The notes: generated by a model not told the origin, from the letters alone. A stretch of DNA of 64,000 nt from Cinclus cinclus (GCF_963662255.1 NC_085074.1:1426001-1490000), one strand, 5' to 3'; shown: positions 43,337-55,595, counted from the first letter of the stretch. Numbers and translations: made by a program.

Positions 43337-44225
43337 CCCGCCCCCCTGGCAATAGGAAATCCAGGAATTTGTTGTCCCCCACTCAGTGTCGCTGCTCCGG
43401 GCAGTGTTGGTGACCCCAGCGGGGACCCTCAGGCAGAAGGTATCGGGCTGGTGTCACCACGAGGATCCCTTTCGTGGATGAGGTGGGAATGGGACGAGGA
43501 GCCGCCCCCTCCACCCCCGACAGAGACCCCCGAGAGCCCCTTCAAGGCTCGATCGCGACCCCCACGGGACAGGAGCCGAGGGGACAGGGCAAAGGACACG
43601 TCCCGGCCGAGCGGGCGCGGCGCTGGAGGGGAGCGGGTGGAACACAAACATTCCTCCGGGAAGAGCCGGGGGAGAGCCGGACTTTGCCCCGGCGACAACA
43701 CTGAGCCGATTCTGCTCCGCTGCCAAACAAATCCCGGTGCTGGGACGGAGCCAGCGCTGGAAATTTTCGAGTGCCAGGAGCGGTGCGGGCACGGCCGGGA
43801 GTCTCCGGAGGAGGGGACAAACCCGGGGGCGATGGCACCGCCGCCACCGGGGCTGTGCCCACCGGGCGTTCCGGACCATCCGGGAGAGGAGGACAGGGCT
43901 GGAGAGAGAAGGGGAATTCGGGCAGGGAGCGGGGATCGGGGGTTGCTGCTGTTTTGGGATCGGTTTTTCGGGGATTTGCTGCTGTTTTGGGTGCCCGAGC
44001 AGCTGGGCCGGGTGTCACCAGAGGGGACACTCCCTGTGCCAGCTCTGTGCTGGCTTCCCCTGGGGACACCGATGGCTCCTCATCCTCATTTCCCTGTCAT
44101 GGAAAAGGCACCGGGAGCCTGAATCCCGCCGGGACGGAGCAGAGCTGGAGCTCGGCGGAGGCACGGCAGGCTGGAAAATGCTTTGCAGACAGTCCCAAAA
44201 AACCCGGGAATCAGTAAAAGCCAGG
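43337..44225. other. Unique GC-rich intergenic sequence
   Basis: CpG-rich between about 43.45 and 44.0 kb. Plus-strand ORFs of 271 and 211 aa cross it but show no domain, conserved motif or convincing splice structure. I do not call a gene. Confidence 0.45.
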
Positions 44226-44227
44226 AT

Positions 44228-44362
44228 AGTAATGAGAAATTGTAACAGTGTGATGAATCATGAGAATAATGGGAATGATAATGGCGATAAGAATCAGAAC
44301 AATGCAAGTATTGATAACGATGACGACGATGATAATTATAGTAACAATAATAATTTTTTTTT
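44228..44362. repeat. Degenerate GAT/AAT trinucleotide tract
   Basis: Runs of GATAATGG, GATGACGACGATGATAAT and AACAATAATAAT lie against GC-rich flanks and end in T9. Confidence 0.8.
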
Positions 44363-47079
44363 TAAACGGTAAAATTTTTTATTCTCCCATCACGCCAAGA
44401 AACTGGATTACAAAGTTCTCCACATCCATGGGAGCTCTGTTCCGGTTCCAGGGGGTCCCATCCCTGCTCAGATCCCTCTGCCAAGCCCCCGTCTCCACCA
44501 GAATCCCCCTTTGACCACCCCGCCGCCCCTCACCCCTCGCTCGTTTCAAGGCAGTGAAAAGAACCAGGAGCGCAAAATTCCAGCCGGAGCATCACAAAGG
44601 CGGGCTGACGTCAGGAAGGCGGAGGGCTCCGGGCCAGGAGAAGGGAAGCTGTGTTCGGAAAATGACAATTTCTGTCTAGGAAAGGCGGCTGTGAAAGGAA
44701 CCCTTCTGCAGGAGCCGGCGCGGAACAAGAAAAGCCTTTGAACGGCCGGGGAAGCGGCTCGGCCGGCGGCCAGCCCGCCGAAAAATCCATGGACACGGAT
44801 TTCTCCTGGCTCGGGAGACGTCCCGGCACGGGGGGGATCCGCGCCAGCCCCGCCGGGCTGGAATCGTGCCCTGCTCCCGGCTGGGATGGGGATGGAACCG
44901 GGATGAAGGTGCCGGGACCCCTGTGCCGGCAGCTCTGCGGGGAGAACCGGAGGGAAATCTTTTTTAAAAAAGGAGAGAAAATCCCTGTTTTCACACACGC
45001 TCCTTCAGCCAGGGATAGGGGAAGGTTCGTCCTGCAGCCGCAGGCACCGGAGGCACCCAGGAGCAACAGTTCCCTATAAAAATCCTATTCCTGCTGAGTC
45101 CCGATGTCCCCGGGGCAGGTGTGGGGTGGTGCTCATCCCACCCCAGCTCATCAATCCCGAGCGTTCCCAGAACAGGGATTTTTGCCCCCCTGGATTCTCC
45201 CTGCGCTTGGATCCTTCGATGTCGAGAGGATGAGGATGAGAACAGGAGAAAATAACTTCAAATTGTGCCAGGGTTGGTTTAGGTTGGATAGTGGGGAAAT
45301 TCCTCTGTGGGTAGGGCTCTCCAGCCCTGGCACAGCTGCCAGGCGGGATCCCCATTCCTGGTGGGATTTTTCGGTGGATGTGGCACTTGGGGACATGGGC
45401 AGTGGTGGCCTTGGCAGTGCTGGCGTGGCCTCGGTGACCACAGAAGGCTTCTCCAGCCTTAGTGATTCCGCGATCCCGAACGATTCCACGATCCCGGATG
45501 ACTCCCCGGGCTGTTGAACCCGTTTTGGGGAGGATGGTGCCATCTCCTGGCATTCCCGGCCTTCTCCCGCCGGAGCCGCAGCCGTGGAGGATGCTCAGCC
45601 CTGGGAAGGGAAACTGAGGCACGGAGCGAGGGAACACCCGGAGCAGCGATCCCTGGGCACCCTCCTGGCGTGGAGCCCGAATCCCTGGCATCCCATGAAA
45701 ATCCCCGCTGGATCTCTCGGCAGGCTCAGGGAGAGAGGATCAGGCTCCGCGGGGTCAGTCAAATCCCAAAATAAACTTTTTTTTCATCTCCGAATCCCGC
45801 CCCTCCTGTCCGGGAGGGGAGAAACCCTCACCTTCCTCCAGCACCGCCTTGCCAGAGTTTCCCGTTTCCATGGCTGAAAAAGTCATGGAAAAATCACTTT
45901 TGAGTTCTGAAATCAACCGGCGGCTCCTGGATTTCCAGGGAAAGGAAAAATCCCGCGGGGCAGGCGGGAGCGGCTCCAGCATCGCACTCGGGGCTGTCCT
46001 TGGAGTTCCCCTCTCCTTCAGGAAAAAATGAGGAGAAATCTTCTCTCCAAGGAAAAATCTGCTCTCCAAGCAGAGTCCCCTGTCCCAGATTCCCGCTGGA
46101 ACACCGGAGCGCTCCCAAAACGCGCATTTTTAATCGTCCAGGTGGGAATGCTGTGACTTTTCCCTGCGCTCCCTCTCTCCAGCCAGGAGGATTTGCTGAA
46201 TTCAAAGAAGTTTTGAATTCAAAACTTCATTCAAAAAAAGTTCCTTTTCCCCAGGAACGCGGAACATGTGGAAAGGGAATAATCCCATTCCCCGACCAGG
46301 AATCCCTGATTTAAACCCGCACGCTCCCAACACCGATAAATTCCCAGGAATTCCAGCGGGCTGGAGGCAGGACAGACCCCGGGGAGCGCCTGTGGGAATC
46401 GTTTCCAGCCGTGAACAAAGCAAACCAAGATTTTATTTTATATATTGTTTTAATCCTCCGCTTGGTTTAAACTCCAGAGTTTCTGGCACGGATCCATCAG
46501 GCTGGAGCGCTTCCTATTTCCATCCTTTGGGGAAAATTCCCCGGCTGTGAGGGAATTTCTCCCTCTGGATCCGTGCCTGGAGTCTCCGTGGCCAGAGCGC
46601 AGTGCCAGGGACCAGCCCTGCTCAAGAATTCCCTTTCCCATCCCCATAATTCCCAACATTCCCAAAATGCTGCTCTGGTGACCCGGCACCTTCTGCTGTG
46701 GATTTCCAGCTCCAAAATGAGCATTATTTTTTGGGGGGGAGAAATGGGCAGATGATGGCGGTTCTTCCACGGACACGCAGGGGGAAAAGGGGGAATACGG
46801 GATCCACTGGCAGGCCCGTTTTGGGGGTAAATGGGAAGTTCTTCCCTCAGCCAGTGCAATTCCTGGAATGCTCCCGTGGTGGATTTGGAAGGATTCGCTC
46901 CCACCTCGCCCAAATTCCCGGAGAACCATCCCAGACTTTCCCATTTTATTACTTTCTGACACTCCTGCACTTCTCCCCAGGCCCAAGGTCCAATTCTGAC
47001 CATCCAAAAATCACCGATGAACCCAAAAGATTGGGATGGGATCAAGTTCTTTTGAGGTTCATGTTTTAGACGAAAAATT
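44363..47079. other. Intergenic, no gene recognised
   Basis: Mixed GC content, with a CpG-rich patch near 44.5-44.95 kb. No exons, arrays or clear transposons are recognised. Confidence 0.5.
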
Positions 47080-47312
47080 ATTTTATGTTTATTTTATTTT
47101 ACCTTATTTTCTTTAATTTAATTTTCATTATTTAATTTTCTTCAACATTATTTAATTTCCATTTTATTATTTCATTTTACCTTATTTTCTTTCATTTTAC
47201 TTTAATTATTTAATTAATTTCAATTTTATTTTATTAATTATTTTATTTTATTTTATTTTATTTTATTTTATTTTATTTTATTTTATTTTATTTCATGTTA
47301 TTTTATAGTCAG
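47080..47312. repeat. AT-rich tract with (TTTTA)n microsatellite
   Basis: A T-rich, near-GC-free block. From about 47232 to 47298 it is a clean pentanucleotide TTTTA repeat of about 13 copies. Confidence 0.93.
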
Positions 47313-47682
47313 TTTCACACTGAACCACGTTTTAATAAACAGAGGCACCACAGGGATGGGTTACCCATGATTTATTTATTCCGTGGTTTATTCCAGCGAG
47401 CCTCTCTCCTGTTCCCCAGGAGCTCTCCACTCTGGGAAGTTCCCAGCTCCCTCTGCCATTCCTCCACCTTTGCTTTGGACTTTCTAAGGAAAAGAGAAAT
47501 CCCACAGAAACCCAGGAAGTTCCATGGGACTGGTTTGGACTGCAGGTTCCGAGCTCTCTGTGGGATTTGCCTCTCCCCCCTCACTGTGTGCTCATCCCAA
47601 AAGATATCCTGGAAAATGAGGTTATTTGAAGAAATATCAGGATTTTGGGGGGCTTTTACAGACTGGAGACGAGGTCACAAAA
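47313..47682. other. Unique intergenic sequence
   Basis: No gene or repeat is recognised between the TTTTA tract and the CR1 cluster. Confidence 0.5.
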
Positions 47683-48305
47683 TCCTGGAATTGTTTGGGT
47701 TGGAAAGGCCCTAAAATCTCCTCCAGCCCCACCCCATCCACAGCTCTCAGTATCCCAGGTGTTCCATCCCAGCCCCTCCCCATCCTCCCATCCAGGAATT
47801 CCCAAAATCCCATTTAAATCTCCCCTTTCCCAGGGGGAAGCCATTCCCTGTGTCCTGGCCCTCTGTTCTTTATCCCAAATCCCTCTCCTGCTCTCCTGGA
47901 GCCCTTTAGGGCTTGGAAGGGGCTCTGAGCTCTCCCTGGACATTTCCAGGGATCCAGGGGCAGCCACAGCTCCTCTGGGAATTCCATCCCAGCCCCTCCC
48001 AACCCTCCCAGCCAGGAATTCCTTCCCAATATCCCATCAAATCCTTGTCTCCATAATTTGGAAGCCATTCCCTGTGTCCTGTCCCTCCATCCCTTGTCCC
48101 CATCCCTCCCCAGCTCTCCTAGATCCCCTTCAGGCTCTGGAAGGAGCTCCCAGCTCTCCCTGGATCCTTCCCTTCTCCCTTGGGCACTTCCAGGGATCCA
48201 GGAGCAGCCACAGCTTCTCTGGGAATTCCATCCGAGCCCCTCCCCACCCTCAGGCCAGGAATTCCCAGTTCCCAAAATCCCATCCATCCCTGCCCTCTGG
48301 CAGTG
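47683..48305 (-). mobile_element. CR1 LINE 3' fragment with internal tandem duplication
   Basis: The element's own sequence GCACTTCCAGGGATCCAGGG to CTCTCCCTGGATCC appears more than once: a first segment at 47683-47937, a second at about 47938-48178, a partial third at about 48179-48305. AAGCCATTCCCTGTGTCCTG recurs at about 47838 and 48062. Confidence 0.7.
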
Positions 48306-49044
48306 GGAGGCTCAGGATGGGGAATGGGTTGGATCCAATCCTGAGGACGCCGAGCCCGAGCTCTCCTTGCCCTTGGTCCTTATCCAAACTCCACAAAAGT
48401 CGTTTTTTTCCCATGTTTTTGCGGGCACTAGAGGGCTGCAGAGACCTGCGTTTGCAGCTGCGGCCCCGCTCCGCTCCTGGAAGGAAAACGGGAACCGCGG
48501 GTGCGGGAATGGGGCTGGATCTCCTCTGCTGCAATGAAGATTTGGCATTTTGGGGTGCTGGAATTGGGGAGGGAGGGAAGGCAGGGACGGGAGGTTCTGC
48601 TCCTAAATCCCAAAGCAGCCCAGTTTGTCGCCAGTCCCTGCCCAGAGCAGTGTCTGGTGGGATCTGAGCACCACCCAGGGCCAGGACACCCTCTGGAAAA
48701 CTCATCCTGGCTTTGGTCTTTGTACATTTAACCGGGAAAAAAAGTAGGGGAAAAGTGGAAAAAGGGTGGGTTTTTTTGGCATGCAAATAAATCCCATTTT
48801 TGGCATTGACTGTTGTCTTTGCAGGGAACACCCCTGGGAAGAGTCTGGAAGGTTCCGTGGGGTCACTCCTCTGGAATTGTGGCTCCCCCTGAGGCTTCAG
48901 GAGCCTTCACCTGGATCCTCGTGGCTGTTTTAGTGCCTGAGGCTCTCCCAGGATCCTTCCTCCACCATCACTTCCCTAAAAGCTTCTTCTCTCCATCCCA
49001 CCCACTCCTTGGAACCCCTTTCTTCTTCCCAATGGATTTGGGAT
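48306..49044. other. Unique intergenic sequence
   Basis: No exon or tandem array is recognised. Confidence 0.5.
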
Positions 49045-49200
49045 CGTGGAATCCCAGACTGGATTGGAAGGGACCTTAAATCCCATCCAGTGTCACTCCT
49101 GCCATGGCCAGGGACACCTCCCACTGTCCCAGGGGGCTCCAAGCCCTGTCCAGCCCGGCCTGGGACACCTCCAGGAGCATCTACACTTTCCCTGGGCAAC
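49045..49200 (-). mobile_element. CR1 LINE 3'-end fragment
   Basis: GGAATCCCAGACTGGATTGG, AAATCCCATCCAGTGTCACT and CCATGGCCAGGGACACCTCC identify the CR1 3' end. Confidence 0.68.
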
Positions 49201-50354
49201 CTGCTCCAGCTGCTCTCAAAAAAAAATTCCGAATTTTAATCCGAATCCTGAGGGAATTCAACCCTCAGGACCCAACACCTGTGAGGGAGGCCGGGAGGGT
49301 TTTGGACACTCCTGGGAGGTCTTTTTCCTAAATCCTCCCAAATTCCACCTGAGCAACCTCCAACCCCTTCCTTTCTTGGATAAATTCACTTTATTCATTT
49401 TTTTTTTCCCAGCAGGTGGCAGGGAGAGACCAGGGAAGCAGGGAGGGATGCAGAGGTGTTGGACAGCCCAGGATGAGACCCCCGGGAGCACCTCGGCGGA
49501 GGGGACGGCTTTCTGCAGGAATTTATTTGGAATTTTCTACGTCTGGAGCAGAAAAAGAGCCTCGAAGGGACCTTTGTCTCCTTACCAAGTGACCCACGTC
49601 CCTCTGGAATAAATTCCCTCTGATTTAAAGGATAATCGGGGAGAGATTTTTATTTCAGGTGGATAATTTGGCCACTGGGTGCCCAAGACGCTGTGATTTC
49701 CCTCCAGGGGGATGGAGGCCAGAATTCCAAAGAAAAAATTCCAAAGTGATCTGAGCCAGAGCCGTGTGAAATCGCTCAGCCTGTGCTGTTTTCCAGTTGG
49801 AATCCTGCTGGAATTCTCCGTGCTGGGGCTGAGCAGGGCAGGGAGCTGCCGCGGGCTGAGGAAATCTGGGAAGGGACACAAGGAGGGGTGGCACATTCCC
49901 GGCTCTGGAGCAGCAGGAAAAGTCAGAATTGCCAGCCCTGAATGTTCTCCCCGTGGAATCGCTCCCCGGCCGTGTCCCTGCCATGCACTCAATGCCACCG
50001 CCAGCATTTTCAAGGTGTTTCATTGATTTAAGAATATAATTTATGTAAAGTAATGCTTTATCCTTGGATTAGAGAGCAGGAAAGGGTCTCACACCGAGGG
50101 CACATTCCCAGAACGGCTCCTGGTCCCCTTTCCTAGTGCTGAACATGCTCCAGGTTTCTCAAAGCAAGACCAGGCTCCTTAAAAATATATTTTTCTATAA
50201 TCTCTGCTGCAGTCACTGAAAAAGGAGCAGGTTTGAAGCTCAATCGCCCAGATTTTAGATTTAAAAAATATTTATAAATTTTCATTTTTACACCGATGAC
50301 CCCAAGGTCACTTTGCTGAGGAGGTTTCAAGCCTGGCCATCCCTGGGAGAGGTT
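49201..50354. other. Unique intergenic sequence
   Basis: AT-richer with an A/T-rich patch near 50.02-50.3 kb. No gene is recognised. Confidence 0.5.
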
Positions 50355-50485
50355 TCATGGAATCCTGGAATGGCTTGGGTTGGAAGGGAAGTTAAATCCC
50401 ACCCAGTGCCACCCCTGTCATGGACAGGGACGTCTCCCACTGTTCCTGGTGGCTCCAGCCTGTCCTTGGGCACTTCCAGGGATCC
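50355..50485 (-). mobile_element. CR1 LINE 3'-end fragment
   Basis: Starts ATGGAATCCTGGAATGGCTT and contains CACCCAGTGCCACCCCTGTC. Confidence 0.7.
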
Positions 50486-51230
50486 AAGGGCTTCCTCCTG
50501 TGCTGGTGACCATCAATTCCATCCGTTCACCCAACAGCATATGGAGACAACGGCTTGAAAATCCCGGCAGATTCCTTCCCTCGAGGAGCAGGTCCCCAAA
50601 ATCCCAAATGGAAAAAACCAGACAGGGAAAGAGTGAAACTGGGCAGAGCAGGGAAAACTCATCGCCAGCAACTCTCCAATGCCAGAGTCCTTGGGAGATG
50701 GAGGAGAATCCATGGAAATCTTTGGAGGACACAGCTTGGAAACTACTTTAATGCAATAAAAAGGCAGAAAAGGCTCGGAGATTTATGAGCCTTGTAATGC
50801 TCCCGAATGCTAATTCCTGACTGCAGGAAAAATCCCTTTCCATATGTTTATTAAAAACGTATGCCCGTGCCCATTAGGCTGCGGAGCAAATGATGCTTTC
50901 TCCTCCCACTGGAAGGAAAACGCTTTTCCAACTGCAAGGAAATCCTTCCGAGGATCCCTCCGAGGGAACAACCTCCTGCAGGAAAAGGCGTTGGGATTCT
51001 TTTCTGCTCCGGAATTTCTCGGTGTTAATCAATGCATTAATTACTGCCAGCCTCGAAAGCACAAAGCCCTTAATTGCTGTGTTCTTTCCTAACGAGGGCG
51101 GTGGAGGAGTGGGGAAAGGGCAGCTTGGAAGCACAAACAGGAGGGTTCAGCATAAAGGAGAAGGGAATTTCATTGGTTGTGGTAAAGATTTGGGTTCTGA
51201 TGATCTGAGAGCAGAAGGCTCCAGAGAGAA
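50486..51230. other. Unique intergenic sequence
   Basis: No gene is recognised. The part at 50.8-51.08 kb has mixed AT-rich composition and could be conserved non-coding sequence. Confidence 0.45.
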
Positions 51231-51234
51231 GTCA

Positions 51235-51512
51235 AAGTCCCTTCCAGAGCCCAGAGGGGTTGGGGACAGAGGGACAGGACACAGGGAATGGCTTCCACTG
51301 CCAGGGGTCAGGGTTAGGTGGGATTTTGTGAAGGGGCTGGGATGGAATTCCCAGAGGAGCTGTGGCTGTCCCTGGATCCCTGGAAGTGTCCAAGGCCAGG
51401 CTGGGATAATCTGGGACAGTGGGAGTTGTCCCTGCCATGGCAGGGGTGGCGCTGGGTGGGATTTGAGGTTCCCTTTCCACCCAAACTATTCCAGGATTCT
51501 GGGATTCCATGA
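51235..51512 (+). mobile_element. CR1 LINE 3'-end fragment
   Basis: Runs from AGGGACAGGACACAGGGAAT through GGGATGGAATTCCCAGAGGA to CCAAACTATTCCAGGATTCT at the 3' end. Confidence 0.7.
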
Positions 51513-51634
51513 ACTGCGTTTATCCATCTGCTCCCTCTGCTGTTATTTTTTGTGTTTCCATGGGATTTTCCATCCCTCTCCCTGCCTGCTGCACCCAGGG
51601 AACAGCCCAGGGTTCTCCTGTAAGTCCTGTGAAT

Positions 51635-51878
51635 CCCTTCCCTTCCCTTCCCTTCCCTTCCCTTCCCTTCCCTTCCCTTCCCTTCCCTTCCCTTCCCTTC
51701 CCTTCCCTTCCCTTCCCTTCCCTTCCCTTCCCTTCCCTTCCCTTCCCTTCCCTTCCCTTCCCTTCCCTTCCCTTCCCTTCCCTTCCCTTCCCTTCCCTTC
51801 CCTTCCCTTCCCTTCCCTTCCCTTCCCTTCCCTTCCCTTCCCTTCCCTTCCCTTCCCTTCCCTTCCCTTCCCTTCCCT
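51635..51878. repeat. Perfect (CCCTT)n microsatellite, about 49 copies
   Basis: About 244 bp of uninterrupted pentanucleotide repeat, AAGGG on the minus strand. The true length may exceed what is assembled. Confidence 0.98.
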
Positions 51879-52139
51879 CTGTAAACGACTCGTTTGTGAC
51901 CTTGGTCTCTTGATGAGCATTTTAATTAACCAGGAATCTGGGAAGTTGTGCTTCCAGCCAATCCAGGATCTCCCTGAGGAGCCTCAACACCTCCAATGAT
52001 CCTGAAAATAGGACAGAGATGCAGGCAATGTCTTATCACCACCCTCTGTGCCTCAAAACATGCCACAAATGCTGAAATTCGGGAGAAAACTGAAAATACA
52101 GGGATTTTCCTGAGGTTCAGGTTGTTGTGGAGCAAAGTA

Positions 52140-52380
52140 ACGTGGAATTATGGAATGATTTTGGTTGGAAAAGCCCTCTGAGATCATCAGTTCCAATCGT
52201 CCAGCACTGCCAAGGCCACCACTAATCCATGTCCCCAAGTGCCACATTCACTGTTAAATCCCCCAAGGAATGGGGACTCCACCTCCGCCAGGGTTGGAAA
52301 ACATTTTCCATGAAGGATTTGCCCTAAATCCAACCTAAACTTCTGGCACAACTTGAGGCTGTTCTCTCTTGTTCTCATGG
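52140..52380 (-). mobile_element. CR1-like LINE 3'-end fragment (third subfamily)
   Basis: GGAATTATGGAATGATTTTG, GAAAAGCCCTCTGAGATCAT, CAAGTGCCACATTCACTG and CCAACCTAAACTTCTGGCAC follow the CR1 order, but the variant differs from the others in this window. Confidence 0.6.
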
Positions 52381-52837
52381 AATCAATTTACCCCATGGAG
52401 CTATCCTGTGTTTTCCTTTTTCTCCCAGGTGTGGTTAAAAATGAAAATTCACTTAAAAAACCTCTTGGGAGGGGAAGTTATAAATTTCCCCCCCTAACCT
52501 AACATTGTTTTATTCCATAATTTGCATTTTGGAATGGAGAAAGCAGCTTTTCCACAAGGCTCCCGTGGATAAATCCCAGTTTGTTGTTCTCCATCAGGGC
52601 AAAACACTCACTCCACGCCAGGTGCCTGAAATTGAGAGGCTCCGGGTTTAAAGGGAGGAGAAAATTGGCAAAAAAACATTCCTGGAATTGTTCTAGGCTT
52701 GAAAAGCCCTGATTTAATTAATCTCCCTTCATCAGGAGCACAAAGCCAGCATCTAATTGCGAGCTCCGAAGGGTTGTCCAAGTGGTTGAGGAGTGGTTAC
52801 GGATGAAAGGGGGGGAAACAAGGCAGTGATGGATGTG

Positions 52838-52985
52838 TGGTTTTTTTGGGAGCTCTGTCCTGTTCGTCTGCTCGTGGCTTTTTTGGGAGCTCTGTCCCGT
52901 TCGTCTGCTCGTGGTTTTTTTGGGAGCTCTGTCCCGTTCGTCTGCTCGTGGTTTTTTTGGGAGCTCCATCTCGTTGCCTCGTCTT
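52838..52985. repeat. 37-bp tandem repeat, four copies, T-tract and CG containing
   Basis: Unit GGGAGCTCTGTCCCGTTCGT then CTGCTCGTGGTTTTTTT. Copies are nearly identical, suggesting recent amplification; the fourth diverges at its end. Confidence 0.95.
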
Positions 52986-53137
52986 GGGAAGTGGTTGGAA
53001 ATCGGCTGCAAAACTGAAAGGAAAATTAAACTTTGTTAAAGTAACGGGGAAAGGCCTGTGTGGAACACAGGAAAAGGGGTGAGGAGCTGGAAAACACCTT
53101 GGGAAAAGGTTTGTGTGCTCTGGGAAAGCAGGGAATG

Positions 53138-53450
53138 GAATCCTGGAATGGTTTGGGTGGGAAGGGACCTTAAATTCATCCCATCCCACCCCTGCCATGG
53201 CAGGGACACCTCCCACTGTCCCAGGTGTTCCAGCCTGTCCCTGGGCACTTCCAGGGATCCAGGGACAGCCCCAGCTCCTCTGGGAATTCCATCCCAGCCC
53301 CTCCTCACCCTCATTCCTTCCCAAAATCCCAGCCATCCCTGCCTTCTGATAGTGGGAAGCCATTCCCTGTGTCCTGTCCCTCCAGGCTCTTGCAAACCAT
53401 CTGTCCCAAATTTCTCTCTCCACTGACAACTGCCAGAGCCTTGGAAACCC
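53138..53450 (-). mobile_element. CR1 LINE 3' fragment, left half of an inverted pair
   Basis: Starts GGAATCCTGGAATGGTTTGG and proceeds through GGGACACCTCCCACTGTCCC to AAGCCATTCCCTGTGTCCTG. Confidence 0.72.
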
Positions 53451-53474
53451 AGAATAATCTACTGAGAGCTGGGA

Positions 53475-53835
53475 TTATCCAGCCTGGAGAAGGGAAGGAT
53501 CCAGGGAGAGCTCAGAGCTCCTTCCAGGGCCTGAAGGGGATCCAGGAGAGCTGGGGAGGGACTGGGGACAAGGGATGGAGAGACAGGACACAGGGAATGG
53601 CTTCCACTGGGAAAGGGGAGATTTAAATGGGATATTGGGAAGGAATTCCTGGCTGGGAGGGTTGGGAGGGGCTGGGATGGAATTCCCAGAGAAGCTGTGG
53701 CTGTTCCTGGATCCCTGGAAATGTCCAAGACAGGGTTTGGAGCACCCTGGGACAGCGTGAGGTGTCTTTGCTGTGGCAGAGGCAGCACTGGATGAGCTCT
53801 GAGATCCATCCAAATATTCCTGCCATTCCTTTTGC
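53475..53835 (+). mobile_element. CR1 LINE 3' fragment, right half of an inverted pair
   Basis: Opposite orientation to the copy at 53138-53450 and only about 25 bp away. Contains GGACACAGGGAATGGCTTCC and GGGATGGAATTCCCAGAGAA, then a diverged 3' end. Confidence 0.72.
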
Positions 53836-55019
53836 CTTAGAGCTCCATCCCTAAAATAGCACCACAGGGAGTGGCGTCCAGAGCTCCTCGTTATCCAAGG
53901 AAAAGGGAAGAAATCCACCCAGGAAGCAGCAAAGCCATAACAATAAAATAAATTAGTAAATAACAATAACATGTTATTTAAACTTTGCCTCCCTGAGCAG
54001 GATCATGACCTGGGAGATGAATTAATTATTTTGAAATCCTCATTTTTCTCTAAATGAAGACTTTCAAAAAGAAAGCCTCGCCAGCAAATCTGCATTGAAG
54101 ACCTAATCCAGGTGCATTGCAGCTCCTTATCCCATGAAGCTGTGATTGAAAAAGGGGAAGATAATGGGAGCTTTTGTCCTGGATATCTGAGGAGGCTTTG
54201 GGAAGCCAAGACTTTCATGTGAGTTGTGTTAAAGGATTTTCTGCAAAATTCTCCATCTGAGAGAGAAGAATAACCAGGCCTGCAGCCCTCAGGAGCTCTC
54301 CTTTTGAGTTTATTAAACCTTTAAAAAGTTTTACCATTATTTATCTCAGGGATTTTATTTTCCCCTTCCTCTGGACATGATCGCTGTTGGAAAATCCTGG
54401 TTAGGGAGACAGCAAAGCTGATGATTTATAAACCCCTATAGAGGAGGAGCTCAGCAGCTTTTCTGCATGGAAATCCTCCTCCTGCAAGTAGAATTCAACC
54501 CCAGCCACGTGAGGAAATTCAGGAAAAAAACGGAATTTGGCACGATTGTCTGGAAAAGAGAGATCCCTGTGGCTGGGAGTGCGGGAGGTGTCAGGGCTGA
54601 ATTAACACCGCTCTTTTTCCATAATTTCCTTGTGACATCCCTGGCTCTGGTGGCATCTCCAGCATTTCCTGCTCCAGCTGTGAAGCTCTAAACCGCCAGA
54701 TGTGGGCAGTAAATCCTGGTTTTCTCTTCTGGGAACTGGGACAGATGCAAAAGAAGCTCTGCCAAACTCCGTCCTGGAGCCGGGAGCAAACTTCTGTCTC
54801 CTGCAGCAGGAGCTGAAGCCGGCTCTGAATTTCCTGATTAGTCTGATCCCTGATTAGGCTGCAGATAGGCCCTGATTAAAGTGCTCTTGGCTATTTTGGA
54901 GCTCCAGATAAATATTCATGAGTGGAAGAGAGGAGAAAAGAGTAAACACAAAACAAAGCAGAGCCTGGCAGTGCTTGCCTGGAGATCCAGGGGAGGATCC
55001 AGGTCCGGGGTGATTGAGA
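53836..55019. other. Unique AT-rich intergenic sequence
   Basis: No repeat or exon is recognised. The AT-rich, non-repetitive composition at 53.93-54.45 kb is compatible with conserved non-coding DNA. Confidence 0.45.
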
Positions 55020-55595
55020 TTGTGGAATCATGGAATGGGTTGAGTTGGAGGGATCTTAAAGCTCATCCCTGTCCCATGGGCAGGAACATTTTCCAGTGTC
55101 CCAGGGTGCCCCAACCTGGCCTTGGGAACTTCCAGGGATCCAGGGGCAGCCACAGCTGCTCTGCGAATTCCATCCCAGCCCCTCCCAACCCTCACGGAGA
55201 GGAATTTCTTCCCAAAATGACATCTAACTCTGCCCTGTGGCAATGGGAAGCCGTTCCCTGTGTCCTGTCCCTCCATCCTTTGTCCCCAGTCCCTCTCCAG
55301 CTCTCCTCGAGCCCTTTTCCTGAGATCTTGGGAATTTTAAACCTATCCAGGGAATGGTTTAGGTTGAAAGGACCTTAAATCCCCTTCAGTGCCACCCCTG
55401 CCATGGGCAGGGACACCTCCCACTGTCCCAGGGAGCTCCAACCTGGCCTTGGGCACTTCCAGGGATTCAGGGGCAGCCACAGCTCCTCTGGGAATTCCAT
55501 CCCAGTCCCTACCTACCCTCCTAGGGAGGAATTCCTTCCCCAAATCCCATCCAACGCTGCTCTCTGGCAGTGGGAAGCTGTTCCCCCTTGTAGGG
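55020..55595 (-). mobile_element. Two CR1 LINE 3' fragments in tandem
   Basis: The first copy (55020-55330) starts GGAATCATGGAATGGGTTGA. The second (about 55335-55595) restarts with GGGAATGGTTTAGGTTGAAA. Both have GCCACAGCTGCTCTG or GCCACAGCTCCTCTG blocks and the same orientation. Confidence 0.7.

Noticed and set aside
43307..44372. 271-aa and 211-aa plus-strand ORFs as a possible novel gene
   Set aside because: Low-complexity composition, no motif, overlapping competing ORFs on both strands, and the second ends in the GAT/AAT tract. Transcription evidence would be needed to revive it.
51543..51920. REGKG-repeat ORF on the minus strand and PSLPF-repeat ORFs on the plus strand
   Set aside because: These are translations of the (CCCTT)n microsatellite.
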